Position numbers and translations under genes: made by a program
Part shown: positions 36,361-46,269 of the stretch, in pieces
Layout: the number at the start of each line of letters is the position of its first letter
Position numbering within the stretch: the first letter of the stretch is position 1
Assembly (NCBI GenBank): GCA_018902385.1
Contig: JABSSW010000008.1
Span: 186,001 to 250,000, forward strand
Reading direction: 5' to 3'
From: Physcia stellaris
Taxonomy: Eukaryota; Ascomycota; Lecanoromycetes; Caliciales; Physciaceae
DNA length: 64,000 nucleotides
Notes under the pieces: generated by a model
What the model saw: the letters and a program-made list of their open reading frames with translations, nothing else
What the model was told of the DNA's origin: nothing
Database searches by the model: none

Positions 36361-38744
36361 GTGGATCCCCACTTCTCCATGTGCTCGAGGAATGTTGCTT
36401 CCTGCCGCAAATGTTTCAACCCACTCGTTCAAGGGCGGACCTTGAGCACTTTAAATCTTCTATTTGCCTGTGCCCTCTCCTGTCTGGACCTATCTTTTTT
36501 TTCTTCACTGCCAGTCACTTGGTTTAGGGTGACCTGCCTTGCTCAAATGGCACTCACTCATGCTCCGAGTGTATATATGCATGCTTTTGGCAATTACTCT
36601 ACTCCATCCTTTTCGAGCACCTCAAATTCTTCGCGTCCAGACGTGAACTCTCTTAAGCATATGTTTTCTTCCCCTTTAGCCGAATGCTATGTCCGTGATG
36701 AGATCCTAGAGCAGCAGTCACCCTTTGCCACCGGCTGCCATCTCAAAAGCACTGATAATGGCAAGTCTCAACAACAAGACCCTCTCGAATGCTTCGACAC
36801 TCCAACAAAGACGAATCATACCGAAAAAGCTAATCCATCAAGAGTGCTTTTGGACAGCAAATTGCAAAATCCTAACAGTGCGCGTCATGAAACATCGGCG
36901 CCGAAATATTGCCAAAGGACCTCGAAGAGAGACGCATCGAGATCATTGCTGTCCCCAATCTCATTTACTCCTCCGACTGATACGAGCAATGCTGATGATC
37001 TGATACCTTCACACATCCAAGTCCAGCACATCAATGGCTCACGTCGGGATGTCTTGCCCAGCACTACAGATCCTCGGCGTAATGTGGGTGATGGCAATCA
37101 CTGCGCATTTCCTCATTATGCCCCAAGTTCAATGCCTATCAGAGACGAGGTTGGCACGGGTAAATCAGTCAACCGGCGACATGATTGCGAGACTACCACC
37201 AAGCCTCGCGCTCTATCACTCGGTGAGGGTTTGCGGTCAGGGTCGCCTAATGGTTCTCGAAGTCATGGGTGGCCACATGAGGGTCAGGCCCAAAAAGCAC
37301 TGCACAGGACCACGGGCTCTCGGGAGTTAAGGCGTAGCGTAGGATCGGTGCACGTAAATAGAGACTGCGCGCCCTGGGTTGATCAGATCATACGGGCAAC
37401 TAGGTGTGCAGGCTCCTACCAGCCCTTCCACACACTTGGCAATCATGGTTCATCACGCCGCGCCAGACCAAGGCTTTGGCTTGATGACATAAGGAATGAG
37501 GAAAGGATCGAAGAAGCAGTAAGTCACACAGAGTCTGGACCTCAAACGTCTGGTTTGCTCACCAAACTTCGACGCAGCAAATCACAACAGTCATGCACAG
37601 CCCTACAAAACCCAAGGTCATCACAATTGGACGACGAGGTTCGTCCGGCTCACCAAACAACGACACCTGCCCTGATCGACCAGCTCGCCATGCAGAAAGA
37701 AAGCCCGCTACCCCTCCAGAAACACCGCAATCGGCGGTAGGACTCGAAATTCGCTCCGGTGCATCACCTACGAAACCAGGTAGCTGGAAAGAATCTACCA
37801 GTAGCGGACGGGATCAAACGCCGCTCACGCCCCCCAACTCACGTTTAGCGACTCCACGGGCAAAGAGTACTGTTCGCCGCACATCTACTTTGTCTAGTAA
37901 GGCTCTACGAGTGGAGTCCATCTCACAGGTGCTTTCCACAGACAGCACTGGCAATGACGCTATTCTGTGGGTGATCGCTGAGCTTGAAGCAGTGATTTAC
38001 AACCACCCCACTGCAAGACTGTACCTTGATTCGCCTATCATTGCACATATACGCTCTACATCTGGAGCGGACACTAGACAGCGTGCAACTCCGGAACACA
38101 GTCACACAGGCAAACGTGCAGCACCTCATAGCCGCTATTCTATTTTCAGACCTCTATCGAGTCACCCCGTCACGTCTCAGGATGCAGCTTGCTACCAAGG
38201 CGTTCAGTATCAGAGTCCCAAGTATGGCAAGGATCATCAGAATGCCTTGTCAGCATACCAGGGTAGTGCCACTCTTTCCGCTCTCCGTGTCGTCTTCCCT
38301 CAGGCTCCGGGAGCACTGCTCGATTCGCTGCAAGCGACCTATCTTGCGCTGAACTATGTGTCATCCATCCCCAGCCCTGCTCCATCACCGGGCCATCCAT
38401 CGCCAACATCTTCTGGACTTTCATTCTCAGCGATACCCCGCAAAGCACTGGCTACGCTGGGCATTCAAGCTCCGATGTCGTCGCCCGCGGCAAGTACCTC
38501 ATGGCTACGCTCCGAGACGCCCGATGTCAAAGAAGGGGAGAGCAGTACCGACAAAAACATGATAGATAATCACAAAGAGAGGTTAGAGAACCTTCAAGTC
38601 AGCCTACGCATCAGTGTTCGTGGGCTTCTTGGAGAGATTGAAGGACGACGGTTGGGTAAGAGGGATGAGAGCCTCGTTCGGGCTGTGGCAGAGGTGGTGC
38701 GATGTGGAGAAGGGGTGTCAAGACAGGGATCCGCAGGCTTGTAG
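36361..38744 (+). CDS. unknown Ser/Pro-rich fungal protein
   Basis: Two exons, 36361-37518 and 37578-38744, joined by a 59-nt intron (GTAAGT...GACGCAG, phase 0) that turns two overlapping frames into one of up to 774 aa. The true start may be a later ATG such as MALTHAPSVYMHAFG (36547). Most of it is polar and likely disordered, with several SP/TP sites (PATPPETPQS, TPLTPPNSR) of the kind phosphorylated by proline-directed kinases. Two ordered-looking segments stand out: ILWVIAELEAVIYNHPTARL...SPIIAHIR near residue 510, and VVFPQAPGALLDSLQATYLALNYV near residue 610, followed by a C-terminal helix (ERLENLQVSLRISVRGLLGEI). I do not recognise a family; those two segments would be the place to look for homology. 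Confidence 0.65.
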
Positions 38745-39810
38745 TATGCTGGCAATACATCAAGAAGATCCGGCTCTTCGTAATGATGGACGACCGAGAC
38801 GAGTGATGATGAGCAAAGAACGGGCTCGTGCAATTAGCCTTTGTTGAATGATGGTGAATGTATCCGTGCAGGGAAGCCAGCGATTATGCAGGTCTCATGA
38901 GAAAGGACTTCACTTAGGTAGAAAAAGACTCGACGAGTCCTGTAACTTCCAAGGCATAGCTATATGGCTCGTATGCGTGTTCGTAACCGTGGTACAAGCC
39001 CACACGGCTCTGCTGCAGCATCATCGGCAGCGACAGGCAGGCATGACAGTTGTGCAGGCATTGCTTGAGGCTTGTGGGCCTAGGGCTTGGTCCATGCACG
39101 TGATGCTAGTGCATTGGAGCGCATCGGTTAGTGATCTACGGAATACGAAGGCTGCTCCCCGGTCTCACGTCACACCAATGAAGTGGTGCTCCTAAGTAGT
39201 GCGACGGCAGGAGTGTGCAAGCGAGAGTGTGGAGGAGATTGATATGGAGAAACTTACCGATGGAAGTCTCTGCTTGGTGAGGGTATACGGAGTACAGTCA
39301 AGACAAATGCAAGTAATTGACAATCTCGCATCGGGCCAGAAGCCAGGCACAGACTCAAATGCAAAAAATAAAAGCTCCGATGATTGGCGCACAAGAGACT
39401 TGTCACTCCTAACGGTGAAAGATTCCTCGCTAGCCGGTGATGTGGCTTATCTGCATACGAGACATTAATATTATTCTAATCGATATGAAGGATTGGAAAG
39501 GCGCAGACGGGATAGGAGATGAATGCTAAGAGTACAGTGCGGCACAGTCAATCCCCTGGCAGCACCACACTCTGCCTCCGACTGAGGCCAATAGTGACGA
39601 CAGAGAGGTACACAATGTGACAGCCGATCGTCCAGCACGCATGAACCAGCTCCGAGATGGAGATTGGAGATTGATGATTGTCTCGGGCCGTGTAGCCGAA
39701 GCGTCACAGGGCTCGGGCTTCTTACCTACACGTCTGGACCAGAAATCGAGTAAATAACCGTATTGACCTTCGCGTCATCACTCAAATTCAGCACTTTTCG
39801 AAGCTTTTCC

Positions 39811-39912
39811 TTGCAACGAATATTTTGAAATTTAACAATGTAAAGCGACAAAATTGTTATTTCGATACGAAACTACAATGTTCCACAAAAATAATTGTAT
39901 AATACATTATGA
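39811..39912 (+). repeat. ~100-bp direct repeat, copy A
   Basis: Begins TTGCAACGAATATTT and shares long blocks with copy B (AACGAATATTT, ACAATGTAAAGCGA, TTCGATACGA, CTACAATGTT, ATAATTGTATAATA) with scattered substitutions. AT-rich, no coding frame. Confidence 0.85.
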
Positions 39913-40020
39913 GCTAAGTGTAATTGAATTGCGCAACAATGCAAACGTTTTGTGAACGCACATTTTCTTACATTTTCAAATTCAAAAATTGTCAAATCAA
40001 GCACATTGCGCAATTCATTA

Positions 40021-40121
40021 TTGCAACGAATATTTCGAATTTTGACAATGTAAAGCGAAATAATTGTTAATTCGATACGAGGCTACAATGTTTCACACAG
40101 ATAATTGTATAATATACGATG
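40021..40121 (+). repeat. ~100-bp direct repeat, copy B
   Basis: Diverged copy of 39811-39912, starting exactly 210 bp later. The intervening 108 bp contain a partial inverted relative of the same motif (TTACATTTTCAAATTC... on the plus strand). Confidence 0.85.
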
Positions 40122-40144
40122 TTTGTTGCGCAATTGCATTGCGC

Positions 40145-40168
40145 ATTGAACGTTCAATTGAACGTTCA
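40145..40168. repeat. 12-bp tandem of a palindromic unit
   Basis: Two copies of ATTGAACGTTCA in tandem; each contains the palindrome TTGAACGTTCAA when read into the next copy. Flanked by TTGCGCAATTGC-like sequence. Confidence 0.85.
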
Positions 40169-40189
40169 ATTGCGTGGCTTCGAGAGCTT

Positions 40190-40270
40190 CAACTCTGAAA
40201 TAACTCTGATTATGTTGTTCAACCCTGAGATAACCCTGATTATGCTGCTCAACCCTGAGATAACTCTGAT
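40190..40270 (+). repeat. 30-bp tandem repeat, 2.7 copies
   Basis: Units at 40190-40219, 40220-40249 and a partial one at 40250-40270 of the type CAACCCTGAGATAACCCTGAT plus nine bases, with a few substitutions. Each unit itself holds a CTGAxATAAC/CTGAT near-duplication. Confidence 0.85.
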
Positions 40271-40397
40271 AGCGCTCGGGATGTTTTGAGCTAAATCAAT
40301 AATACTCGATAAAAACGCTAGTTATCAGCTTATCGTGCTGTTTTTGTGTAATATTGCAGTCGCGAACGTTCAAAACAAGATTTACCCGATCTTTGGC

Positions 40398-40447
40398 TCA
40401 GACCCTCTGGCGAAAAATGAAGGCTTTTGAACTAGCCAGGGGTCTGA
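40398..40447. repeat. hairpin-forming inverted repeat
   Basis: TCAGACCCTCTGGC (40398-40411) pairs with GCCAGGGGTCTGA (40435-40447) with one bulged base, leaving a 23-nt loop. It sits at the right edge of the AT-rich repeat island. Confidence 0.7.
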
Positions 40448-41053
40448 TTAGCTGAGACAAATTGATGACGAAAATTCTAGGAAAGAGGGAAAGAGGGAAA
40501 AACGGACGGGAAATGAGGGGGAGCCATGCAAAGACGAATGTACCAAGATATGTGATTGGCCGGCACGTGCCTTAAGGCGGTGCCAAGGCTCGGGATGCAC
40601 TTGAGTTTAGAAAAAACCAGCATGGTCCGAGTAGCTCTAACGTTCCGGAGTCAGCAACTCGCTGATCTGTGCTCCCACTCTCGTTTGCCTTCCCAGGGAC
40701 GTGGACGGGCACTGCCTGTTTCTTCTACCTTTGTCCTCCTACCTGCTCTGTTGCTGTGAGTTGATGACGATAATATCAATGTTCGCAATCACCTGTCCGT
40801 GAACACGATGTATTGCTCGGCTTATTGCCTTTGACCCCTGAAAACGCTTCAACACAAACCGTCACATCTTCCGAGCTTGTGCTGTTGAGCTACTTTACCC
40901 GAGCAGTCACTTTGGACGTCATACCGGAACCCTCTTTCTCGCAACAAGCTGCGACTTCACTGCAAGTTCAGTCAGTCGTTGGCCAGATCCTAGAGGACCT
41001 CTCTCCTCCTCAACCCGAAATCCTGCCGCTCCTCCTCTTGAACCCGTCGGGAA

Positions 41054-43060
41054 ATGGCTGCTGTCACCATGGCCCCCGGCTTGCCCAGTTCGCGATCATA
41101 TCAGGATCTGCATCCTTTGAGCACCCTCCCAGATCCTAGAAGCTCTCGTCCGTCTCCTTCACATTCAAGAAGCACCTCCGTGTCACCGCCGCAGCACCAC
41201 CCAGACCTGACTGACGAAGTCACGTCATTGAGTAACAAGTTGATCACCGCGATCAATCACCAAACAACTCTTGACGATACCCTCAACCATACTAGGCATG
41301 AACTGGATTCCGAGCGAGACAAGGTGCGGCAACTGGAACTCAAGGTCCAAGAACATGACAGTATGGTGGCAGATGGTGTATTGGTCAACCGCAAAGACCT
41401 ACAGGATAGTACCATGAGCTTGATGGCTGATCTGACGGCCGAAAGGAAGAGGAGAAGTGCGGTAGAGAAGGAAAAGAAGGCTATCGAGGTTGAGCTAGAG
41501 TCCCTGACAACGGCTCTATTCGAAGAAGCAAACGAGGTAAGTCGGCCATGATTTGTGTTCTTCATTGTTAGCTTACCGCTACAGATGGTCGCCGCTGCGA
41601 GGAAGGAGCGTGAGAATGCCGAACGGCGAAATGAACAGCTTCGTTCGCAGCTCAATGATACTGAAGTGCTCTTGGCTTCACACCAAGAGCAGCTGGCGGA
41701 GCTCAAGAGTGTAATGCAAAGCATCACGTCGGAGCGAGCAGAAACGGATTCCAACGCCAATGCCTCGACAACCCCTTCGACCCCCGCAATGCAACACCAG
41801 GAGAACATGAACAGAGTCTTCGAGCAACTCCATATCTCGACGGATATCCCTTGCGAAGATATTCCTCCGGCACCACCAACAACCTTCACTCACCTCCTGA
41901 GTCCGGTCTTACGAACCGATTTGTTAGCATACGATGACTTCCACACTCTTTTGGAAACATGTCGTAAATCGTCACCGCCTAGCCGTGTGACAAGTGGGTC
42001 CTATGGCACACTCAACTTGGCTGCGCTCGCGAGTGCCCACCGTGATCAGATCCATCAGCTCGGAAATGGATCAACCTCTTCGCTGTCGACCTCTAGTACT
42101 TGGCCAAAAACATCTCCAAGCACTCCAAACACTGCTCCCTCATCCGCCAACTCCAGCGTCTCTTCTCGGGATCTGCCTATCAGCAACACACCTCTAAAGG
42201 AGACACGCTTCTACAAAAGAGCTCTGACGGAAGACATCGAGCCCACCCTTCGTCTGGACTCGGCTCCTGGACTATCATGGCTTGCTCGAAGGGCCGTGAT
42301 CAATAGTATGTGCGAAGGTAGCTTGATTGTTGAGCCAATGCCCAACACAGCGACATTGCATCATCAGGCTTGCTCACTCTGCGGCGAAAGCAGAAAGGGG
42401 CCTGACTATAGCAGGACTCATCGCTTCCGAACCAGTGAAAGCGAAAACGCTCAACGTCATCCTTTATGTGATTACTGCTTGAACCGACTTCGATCGACCT
42501 GCGACTTTCTTGGGTTCTTGAGGATGATTAAAGATGGTCACTGGAGAACGGATGGCGAGCAGGCCGAAGCTGTCGCTTGGGAAGAAAGCGTGCGGCTGCG
42601 GGAGAGAATGTTTTGGGCGCGTATAGGTGGTGGTGTGATTCCCACATTTGCACGCGCTCGAGACTCCCCCCGCTCGTCCGTGGAGGATAAACCCACAGAA
42701 GATTCTCAGGAACACGACATTTCCAGTGACACGCATCCCAGCAGCCACAAGCCAACATTAGACGACCCTTCTTCCACGCACAAAGACGGAACTTCAGGGT
42801 ATAGCAAAACCGAGCCAGTTCAGAATGATGGACTAGGTATCGAGAATATTTCATCTGAACTAAATGCTCCTCCAATCGTTCATGAACCTCCGTCACCAGC
42901 CATGTCAGAGGATGAAGCCACCAAGCAGCTTCACGCTAACCTCAACGCCTACCTCGAGCAGGACAGCAACAGGTCCTTTCCTGCCGATGTCGCTCCAGGG
43001 CTGCAATCCGAAAACCAAAGCAGACAGTCTATCACAATGCCTGGCGCCTTTGAGTTCTAG
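41054..43060 (+). CDS. SEC2: SEC2-like guanine-nucleotide exchange factor for the exocytic Rab
   Basis: Two exons, 41054-41536 and 41585-43060 (48-nt intron, GTAAGT...CAG), giving 652 aa. The N-terminal coiled coil ends in LTAERKRRSAVEKEKKAIEVELESLT, ALFEEANEMVAAARKER and ERRNEQLRSQL (about residues 135-190), which is the Sec2p/Rabin8 GEF domain; in yeast this helix pair opens the nucleotide pocket of Sec4. The middle has a conserved fungal block (FYKRALTEDIEPTLRLDSAPGL...) with Cys pairs CSLCGES and LCDYCLNRLRSTCDFLGF that may bind zinc, and TARI-type FWARIGGGVIPTF at its end. The C-terminus is disordered. It acts in polarised secretion at the hyphal tip. The gene has a long leader with upstream ATGs. 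Confidence 0.85.
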
Positions 43061-43817
43061 TTGTAATCTATCTTACGCATTCCTAACATAACTTCATTGC
43101 TGCCCTAGGTCCCATTTTCAGAGGGACCAACATATAGCAGTATTAGGTAATTACGAGAAAACTGTCATTACGTAAATAGGTAGACCAAAAGAGCGTGGAA
43201 TCACGCGAAGAGCACCTTAGGAGCGCAAAAGCCCAGCGTGTTCATGGCTTTTTGTATCTTTAATACCATACAATGCTAATGTTTGTGTCCGTACATCGAC
43301 GGTTTGGCCGAGCATGTCAAAAGATTGATCAGATGATACAAGACTCAATATCGGCATTCCTGTCTCCCCAGCTGTAGATGTACTCCAGTAGGCTCTTCTG
43401 CACAGTCAAAAGACCGGCCTGCCTCCTATTGAAAGCCAGAAGGTATGGCTTTGGTCTCCTTTCTTCTTCTATTCCCAGACGAGTCATCTTTCATAGCCCC
43501 TGACTGCTGGCCCGTGCTTTATATCATGCTGTGGTTCTTCCTCTTTGTTTTCGATGCTGTTTTGTAAAGGGAGATCAGCCTGTGATACGAGGGCTCGTCG
43601 TTGGGTAAAGGTGCCTCTCTAACATATGGATGGCTCTTGGCATGCCTATGCTGGGGTACTAGATGATGATGCTGCCTGGCACTTCTGTTGGGTTGTAATA
43701 GACCAGGACACGACGGGAAGACAAGATTTCCGGTAGAAGTATGATTTGAATATTGTTAAATCTTCGGCTAGAAAAAAATGCCAATTCCCAACCATCAAGA
43801 GTGTCTGTACATGAACT
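43061..43817. other. intergenic 3' flanks of SEC2 and PRP21 (convergent)
   Basis: 757 bp between two converging stops. No supported gene; presumably both 3' UTRs. Confidence 0.6.
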
Positions 43818-45649
43818 TCACGACGCCTGCCCACCACCACCACCACCTCCCCCACTCCCACCACTTTGCTCATACTTCTCTTTGATCCTCCGAATCTGTT
43901 CCTGAATATCCATCCCCTTACCATCCTCCACTCCCCCACCCCCATGTCCCCCACTCCCTCCCCCGACCCCTCCACCACCACCCACAGCATTCCCCGCCCC
44001 AACCTTCTGCGCCATCGCCATCGCAACCCTGCCCGCCCCTGGCGCCCCAGGAACCCCATCGTAGGCGCCCAACTGCGCTCGCTTCCTCCTCGCGGCTTCT
44101 TCTTCGCTGATCACAGGCTGCCCGTTGGAATCAAAGACATCGGAGCGTTGGGACGCCAGGCGCTTCAGGTTTGCAGCCACGTCGGAAGTGGAGAGGTTGG
44201 TAGTTGATTGCCTGGCGTCGGCTTTGGCGCGTTGGGCGCGCCAGCGGGGGTCGAGGAGCTCGACTGTTTTGGAGCCGAGTTAGTATTGCTAGTCTAAATC
44301 TGCAAGAAGGAAAGGAAGGGGAGGAGAGAGGGGAGTGCGTTACTCTTCATGTGCTGATCCAGCTCGTCGACTGGTATCTGCTGTTTGCAGTTCGGACACA
44401 GCGCCATCTGCACCCCTTGGCGTTTCGCCTGCGCGCGGGGTACGTAGTCGGTTTTGATACGCATCGGGGCACCGGCGCCCTTGGCGGAGGCTTGAGCTGC
44501 TTGTGCGCGTTCGCGGGCGGCGGTACGTTCGGAGATTGCGGCTGCTTCTTCGTCGGCTTGGAAGGAGGGGATGTTCTGTGTGTAATCCATGTGTTGGGAC
44601 GGCGGAGCTGGCGAGGGAGAACTGTAGGCTGGGTAGGCGGGTTGAGGCGTTGTTGAAGGAGGCATTCCGTAGGGTTGTTGTGGTTGTTGGTGTTGGTTGT
44701 AGAAGAGGCCGTAGTCTTCGGAAGTGGGCATTGCTTCCTCGATACGGCGGTCGTGAGGTTGGAGGGACATGGCGGCTTTTTGCTCTAATGATGCGGATTG
44801 TAGATCGTTTAGTGAAGGTGGTGGAGGGAGTTCGGCTTGGTCGTCTGCTTCTTCAAAGAGGACCGTCTCGACAACCACAAAGTCGTGCCAGTCAATTTGC
44901 GCGTATTCCATTTTCTCCTTTTCGGCTTCTTCCTCTTTCTTGGCCTTCTGCTCCTCTTGGAACTTCACCCATTCTGCGCGCTTTTTCGCTCGGCCGAGAA
45001 CGTGGAAACGGTCTGCAATGTTGGCTTCCAGCTCTTCAATGCGTGCTCTTTGAGCTTTCTCACCTGAAGCGCTGGAAGCTTGAAGGAGGGTGGTGTATTG
45101 ATCTACGAGGCGGCTGAAGAATTGGTAGAGACTGTGTTGCGGGCGGAGAAAGTCGAACTGGTAATTTCGTGTTTCTTTCTGCGATAGGGTCGTCATGAAC
45201 GAGCGGCCGTTTTTGGCAACGAATAAGGCCGTTAATCGGACGACGTCGAGGTCTTGCGCGCTGATATTGGGCATTCGAGCGGAAAAGTGAAAGTCTGGCG
45301 GTGCAGCGGGCCCTGCGGGTTTCTCGGGCTCAGGTGCTGGCACTGCTTCACCGGTTCGCCCTGCTGATATCGCAGTGCCTCGACCTGCTCTGACCTCATC
45401 CAGTCGCCATTGGTAGAAAGGGCTGTACGCATCTTTTAGGCTGAGGAATGAGAATTTGGGGTTGTGCTTTTCCTTTTCTCGTATTCGGTCTTCGAATACT
45501 GCGCCATTGCGAGAGACGTAGCCCGCTGTCTTTTCAACAATTGCACGGATGTCTTTAGGAGGGAGGACGACGCCAGGAGGGGGTTTATTGACTTCGTCTG
45601 GGAGTGTCTGTGGAGCGGGGCTATCGACGTTGGCCGCGGAAGGAGGCAT
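43818..45649 (-). CDS. PRP21: splicing factor 3A subunit 1 (SF3A1/PRP21)
   Basis: Two exons, 45649-44344 and 44263-43818 (80-nt intron), 583 aa. Two SURP (SWAP) domains are visible: PPPGVVLPPKDIRAIVEKTAGYVSRNG...FSFLSLKDAYSPFYQWRL (about residues 20-80) and ISAQDLDVVRLTALFVAKNGRSF...FDFLRPQHSLYQFF (about 130-185). Then come a charged coiled coil, a proline/tyrosine-rich stretch, the CPNCKQQIPVDELDQHMK zinc-finger-like motif, and IELLDPRWRAQRAKADARQ restored across the splice, then VAANLKRLASQRSDVFD. This is the SF3a120 subunit of U2 snRNP, which helps define the branch point. The C-terminal tail is strongly glycine-rich, an expansion rather than a domain, and there is no ubiquitin-like domain as in animals. 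Confidence 0.93.
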
Positions 45650-46269
45650 GGTAGCACAATGCCTGATATCCCACTCTTCTCACGCCTGACAGACAGTTTC
45701 CCTATTCTGTCACCTCTGCATTCCTTTGAAGCTTGCTTTTGGTGCCGGTGAATCTTCCGACGGGTTTTAGAAGGGGCCAGAGAGTTTGGAGTTTAACGGC
45801 ACTATCCAGTCTCGCCAGTATGTCTTGAAGAGGTCTCAGCACATGAATTGCTGACTGCGCTGGTTCTACCGATGACCAGTATGAAGGTTATGGGATATGA
45901 GAAGATTTTAAAGGTACCGAGGCGAGCGAGGGTACGGGTACGTACCTGGATGCATGAGGCTCACCAGCGTCGGCGAATTGTAAGTGCGAACCGAAGACCC
46001 TTCGTCCCGAGCCCTCCTTTTTTTCGTAGGTGGCCTAATCAGGATAGGCATTCTGTCAGCCTCAGCTCTCAACGAGACTTTCCTAATTGTGACCGTGTTT
46101 GGAGAATGCTGTCATGCTGTCTTTCTAACCTTCTCACGCTCTCTACCTTCTTTAATTCAATACCCTTCTCTTAATTCCACGTTCAACCTTTTCCCAGCTG
46201 GAGTTGCAGAAGCTCGGTTGTGAGAGCTTCAAATATCAATTCTCCGAACCCAAGCAATTCGGCAGCATT
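45650..46269. promoter_or_regulatory. divergent intergenic region of PRP21 and PMT1
   Basis: 620 bp between the ATG of PRP21 (-) and the ATG of PMT1 (+), so both promoters lie here. The PMT1-proximal part is pyrimidine-rich (TTCTTTAATTC, CTTCTCTT). No named site recognised. Confidence 0.5.

Larger units (their letters stand above)
38745..41053. other. 2.3-kb intergenic region containing an AT-rich repeat island
   Basis: No supported gene. From about 39790 to 40450 it is AT-rich and highly structured: two ~100-bp direct repeats, a 12-bp palindromic tandem, a 30-bp tandem and a hairpin, each listed separately. The last ~600 bp are the leader/promoter side of SEC2. Confidence 0.7.

Noticed and set aside
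38026-38352. Alternative frame inside the 36.4-kb gene reading LHLERTLDSVQLRNTVTQANV
   Set aside because: Looks protein-like, but using it would need a frame change with no splice sites, while the main frame is open throughout and contains an equally plausible HSRYSIFRPLSSHP segment.
44503-45117. Long plus-strand frame (204 codons) over PRP21
   Set aside because: Arg/Leu-rich antisense translation of the PRP21 exon; no conserved feature.
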